64,000 nucleotides of DNA. Source: Glycocaulis alkaliphilus (GTDB lineage Bacteria > Pseudomonadota > Alphaproteobacteria > Caulobacterales > Maricaulaceae). The position numbers and the translations under genes were made by a program. Positions 62,255-64,000 of this stretch are shown here, one piece after another. The stretch spans positions 1-64,000 of the forward strand of contig NZ_CP018911.1 in the NCBI RefSeq assembly GCF_004000605.1, given 5' to 3'. Numbering within the stretch: the stretch's first letter is position 1; each line of letters begins with the position of its first letter. The notes under the pieces were generated by a model, which was not told the origin of the DNA, made no database searches, and worked only from the letters and a program-made list of their open reading frames with translations.

Positions 62255-63319
62255 ATGGGCCGCAAAATCGCTGTTGTACTGTTCAATCTGGGCGGGCCGG
62301 ACGGGCAGGCAAGCGTGAAACCCTTTCTGCGCAACCTGTTCAATGATCCGGCCATCATCTATGCGCCCTGGCCGGTGCGGCCCTTGCTGGCCTGGCTGAT
62401 TTCCACAACGCGTGGACCTAAAGCGGCGAAAGAGTACGCCAAGATGGGCGGCGGCTCTCCCATCGTGCCGGAGACTGAAAAACAGGCAGCAGCGCTCACT
62501 TCCACGCTGCAGGCTGCTCTGCCCGGCGACGAGATCCGCTGTTTCCTCGCCATGCGCTACTGGCATCCTTTCACTCATGAAGCGGCCGAGGCGGTAAGGG
62601 CGTGGGGCGCGGATGAGGTCGTGCTTTTGCCGCTCTATCCGCAGTTTTCGACCACCACGACAGCGAGCTCCCTCAAAGCCTGGCGTGATGCAGGCGGCGG
62701 GGACGCGCGTACGATATGCTGCTTCCCGCGCGAGGCCGACTTCATAGCCGCCCATGCCGGCCTGATCCGCCAGGCCTGGGAGACGGCCGGAAAGCCCGGG
62801 AATGTACGCGTGCTGCATTCCGCCCATGGCCTGCCGGAGATCACCATCCAGCGCGGCGACCCCTATCAGTGGCAGGTGGAGGAGACGGTGAAGGCCGTGA
62901 CTACCCTGCTGCCGGAGCTGAACGATCACATCACCTGCTTCCAGTCGAAAGTCGGCCCGCTCAAATGGATCGGGCCCTCAACTGAAGACATGGTGGAAGA
63001 GGGGGCGAAAGAGGGAAAACACATCATCCTCTCGCCCATCGCCTTTGTGTCGGAACACATTGAAACACTGGTCGAGCTGGATGAAGAATATGCCGAGCTT
63101 GCCCACGAACACGGCGCGGCCGGTTATACCCGCGTGCCAGCGTTGGGTGTGACACCAGACTTCATCAAGGCGCTGGCCGGGCTGGTCGTGGATGCGCTCG
63201 ACGGCCCAGCCGGGCTGAAGCCGCCATCGGGTAAGCCCATATGCCCGGCTGAATTTGGCCGCTGCCCGTGCCGCGAAGCAGGCTATAACGGAGAGCCAAG
63301 ACAGCCAGAGGCCGCCTGA
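62255..63319 (+). CDS. hemH: ferrochelatase, [2Fe-2S] type
   Basis: Inserts iron into protoporphyrin IX, 354 residues. VVLFNLGGPD starts the fold; catalytic LHSAHGLPEI near 188 and ILSPIAFVSEHIETLVELD are visible. The C-terminus has Cys330, Cys337 and Cys339 (CX6CXC), the spacing of the cluster ligands in Caulobacter ferrochelatase, and a Cys pair at 155-156 could give the fourth ligand. It should therefore bind a [2Fe-2S] cluster. Its stop overlaps the hemJ start (TGATG). Confidence 0.94.
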   Translation: MGRKIAVVLFNLGGPDGQASVKPFLRNLFNDPAIIYAPWPVRPLLAWLISTTRGPKAAKEYAKMGGGSPIVPETEKQAAALTSTLQAALPGDEIRCFLAMRYWHPFTHEAAEAVRAWGADEVVLLPLYPQFSTTTTASSLKAWRDAGGGDARTICCFPREADFIAAHAGLIRQAWETAGKPGNVRVLHSAHGLPEITIQRGDPYQWQVEETVKAVTTLLPELNDHITCFQSKVGPLKWIGPSTEDMVEEGAKEGKHIILSPIAFVSEHIETLVELDEEYAELAHEHGAAGYTRVPALGVTPDFIKALAGLVVDALDGPAGLKPPSGKPICPAEFGRCPCREAGYNGEPRQPEAA

Positions 63320-63765
63320 TGGATTTTCTCCTGCCCTATTATGATGTGCTCAAAGCCCTGCACATTGTGTCGGTGATCTTCTGGATGGCCGGCATGCTCT
63401 ACCTGCCGCGCCTGTTTGTGTATCACCACACCGCCACGCCAGGCGGGGAGCTGGAAACGGCCCTCCTCAAGCAGGAAACCAATCTGAACCGCATCATCAT
63501 GGGCCCGGCGCTTATCGCGGTCTGGCTCTTTGCCATATTGATGATCGCGGCAAACCCCGCCCTGTTCAGCCAGGGCTGGTTTCACGGCAAGCTGGCGCTG
63601 GTGATCGCCCTGTCTGGCGTGCACGGGTTTTACGCGGCCAGCGCGAAGCGCTTTGCCAAAGGCGAACGCCCGCGCAGCGAGAAGTTCTGGCGGATGCTCA
63701 ATGAAGTACCGGCAGTGGCGGCGATTATCATTGTAATACTGGCAGTGCTGAAGCCTTTCGCTTGA
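63319..63765 (+). CDS. hemJ: protoporphyrinogen oxidase HemJ
   Basis: A 148-residue integral membrane protein that oxidises protoporphyrinogen IX, with four helices: LKALHIVSVIFWMAGMLYLP, IIMGPALIAVWLFAILMIAA, LALVIALSGVHGFYAASAK and VAAIIIVILAVL. The conserved His of helix 1 (ALHIVS) and the LPRLFVYH stretch are visible. The start overlaps hemH, completing hemE-hemH-hemJ. In this class rho usually follows. Confidence 0.92.
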   Translation: MDFLLPYYDVLKALHIVSVIFWMAGMLYLPRLFVYHHTATPGGELETALLKQETNLNRIIMGPALIAVWLFAILMIAANPALFSQGWFHGKLALVIALSGVHGFYAASAKRFAKGERPRSEKFWRMLNEVPAVAAIIIVILAVLKPFA

Positions 63766-64000
63766 CGGCTGCGGGCGCTTGTGTCACGCCTAGCCCATAA
63801 CCGCCCGCCTGCGGACGGCTTCCCCCCTTATCGTGCTGTCCTTGGCGCCTGGCCTTGCGATCTGGCACGCTCTCGAAACACAGTCTTGCCCGCCTGTAGC
63901 CCGTGAGGGCCGCGTTCGCGGGGCCGGAACCAGCAGCTTGTGCCGGGCATTAGCCTAAAGGCATGCCTGTTCGCGCAAAGGCCGATCCCGGTCAGGCATT
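63766..64000 (+). other. intergenic tail after hemJ, no gene recognised
   Basis: No hairpin with a T run, tRNA or recognised motif was found in the last 235 bases. An ATG at 63963 with AAAGG upstream (MPVRAKADPGQA, open at the edge) might begin a gene, but it does not look like Rho, which follows hemJ in relatives. The stretch may be a rho leader. Confidence 0.25.

Overview
The window is GC-rich chromosomal DNA from an alphaproteobacterium of the Caulobacterales/Maricaulales type (Hyphomonadaceae- or Maricaulis-like). The evidence is the gene content and order: ppsR-maf-aroE-coaE-dnaQ facing hemE-hemH-hemJ, a FzlA-type GST, a CenR-type regulator, fdxA-carD-rpoH, bolA-J protein-cobS-cobT, and a large TonB-dependent receptor. 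There is no prophage, insertion sequence, rRNA or CRISPR array.

Layout. 1-9.2 kb: a secreted trypsin-like protease (cut by the left edge) divergent from an Inh-like lipoprotein, mmsA, an MntA/HepT toxin-antitoxin pair, an S9 peptidase lipoprotein, dapF, a GntR regulator, a CpcT/CpeT-like secreted protein, and folP, which carries a parS-like palindrome. 9.2-22.8 kb: DEAD-box helicase, ccdAB, GNAT, ABC exporter, FzlA-like protein, cation efflux pump, creatininase-family protein, acs, tyrosine phosphatase, zapE and a DUF2975/XRE pair. 22.9-34 kb: mdh, asd, acyl-CoA dehydrogenase, bolA, J protein, cobS and cobT with two toxin-antitoxin modules wedged between them, an amidohydrolase and rpmB. 34-41 kb: DUF3108 protein, vapBC, SUV3-like helicase, S4 protein, fdxA, carD (frameshifted) and rpoH. 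41-47 kb: a degenerate nuclease-fold lipoprotein, a MerT/MerP-like metal operon, a TonB receptor and tRNA-Arg(CCU). 47-56.4 kb: response regulators, GAF protein, SDR, YkuD transpeptidase, hslU (frameshifted), queG, smr, mltA, tim44 and an inserted rhuM gene. 56.6-64 kb: secB, then dnaQ-coaE-aroE-maf-ppsR, a 538-bp intergenic region that is very probably the chromosomal replication origin, and hemE-hemH-hemJ.

The region is mostly housekeeping (division, envelope, heme, cofactor, translation and stress functions) near the origin. The accessory content is mainly small two-gene modules: five toxin-antitoxin systems, several with clear palindromic operators next to them, plus rhuM. Intergenic REP-like repeats recur at three places, and a second repeat type lies near 14.8 kb. 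Two conserved genes (carD, hslU) each lack one base in a G/C run, which looks more like sequence error than decay. The most interesting items are the predicted origin with two paired CtrA-like sites, the parS-like site inside folP, and the uncharacterised metal-handling operon.
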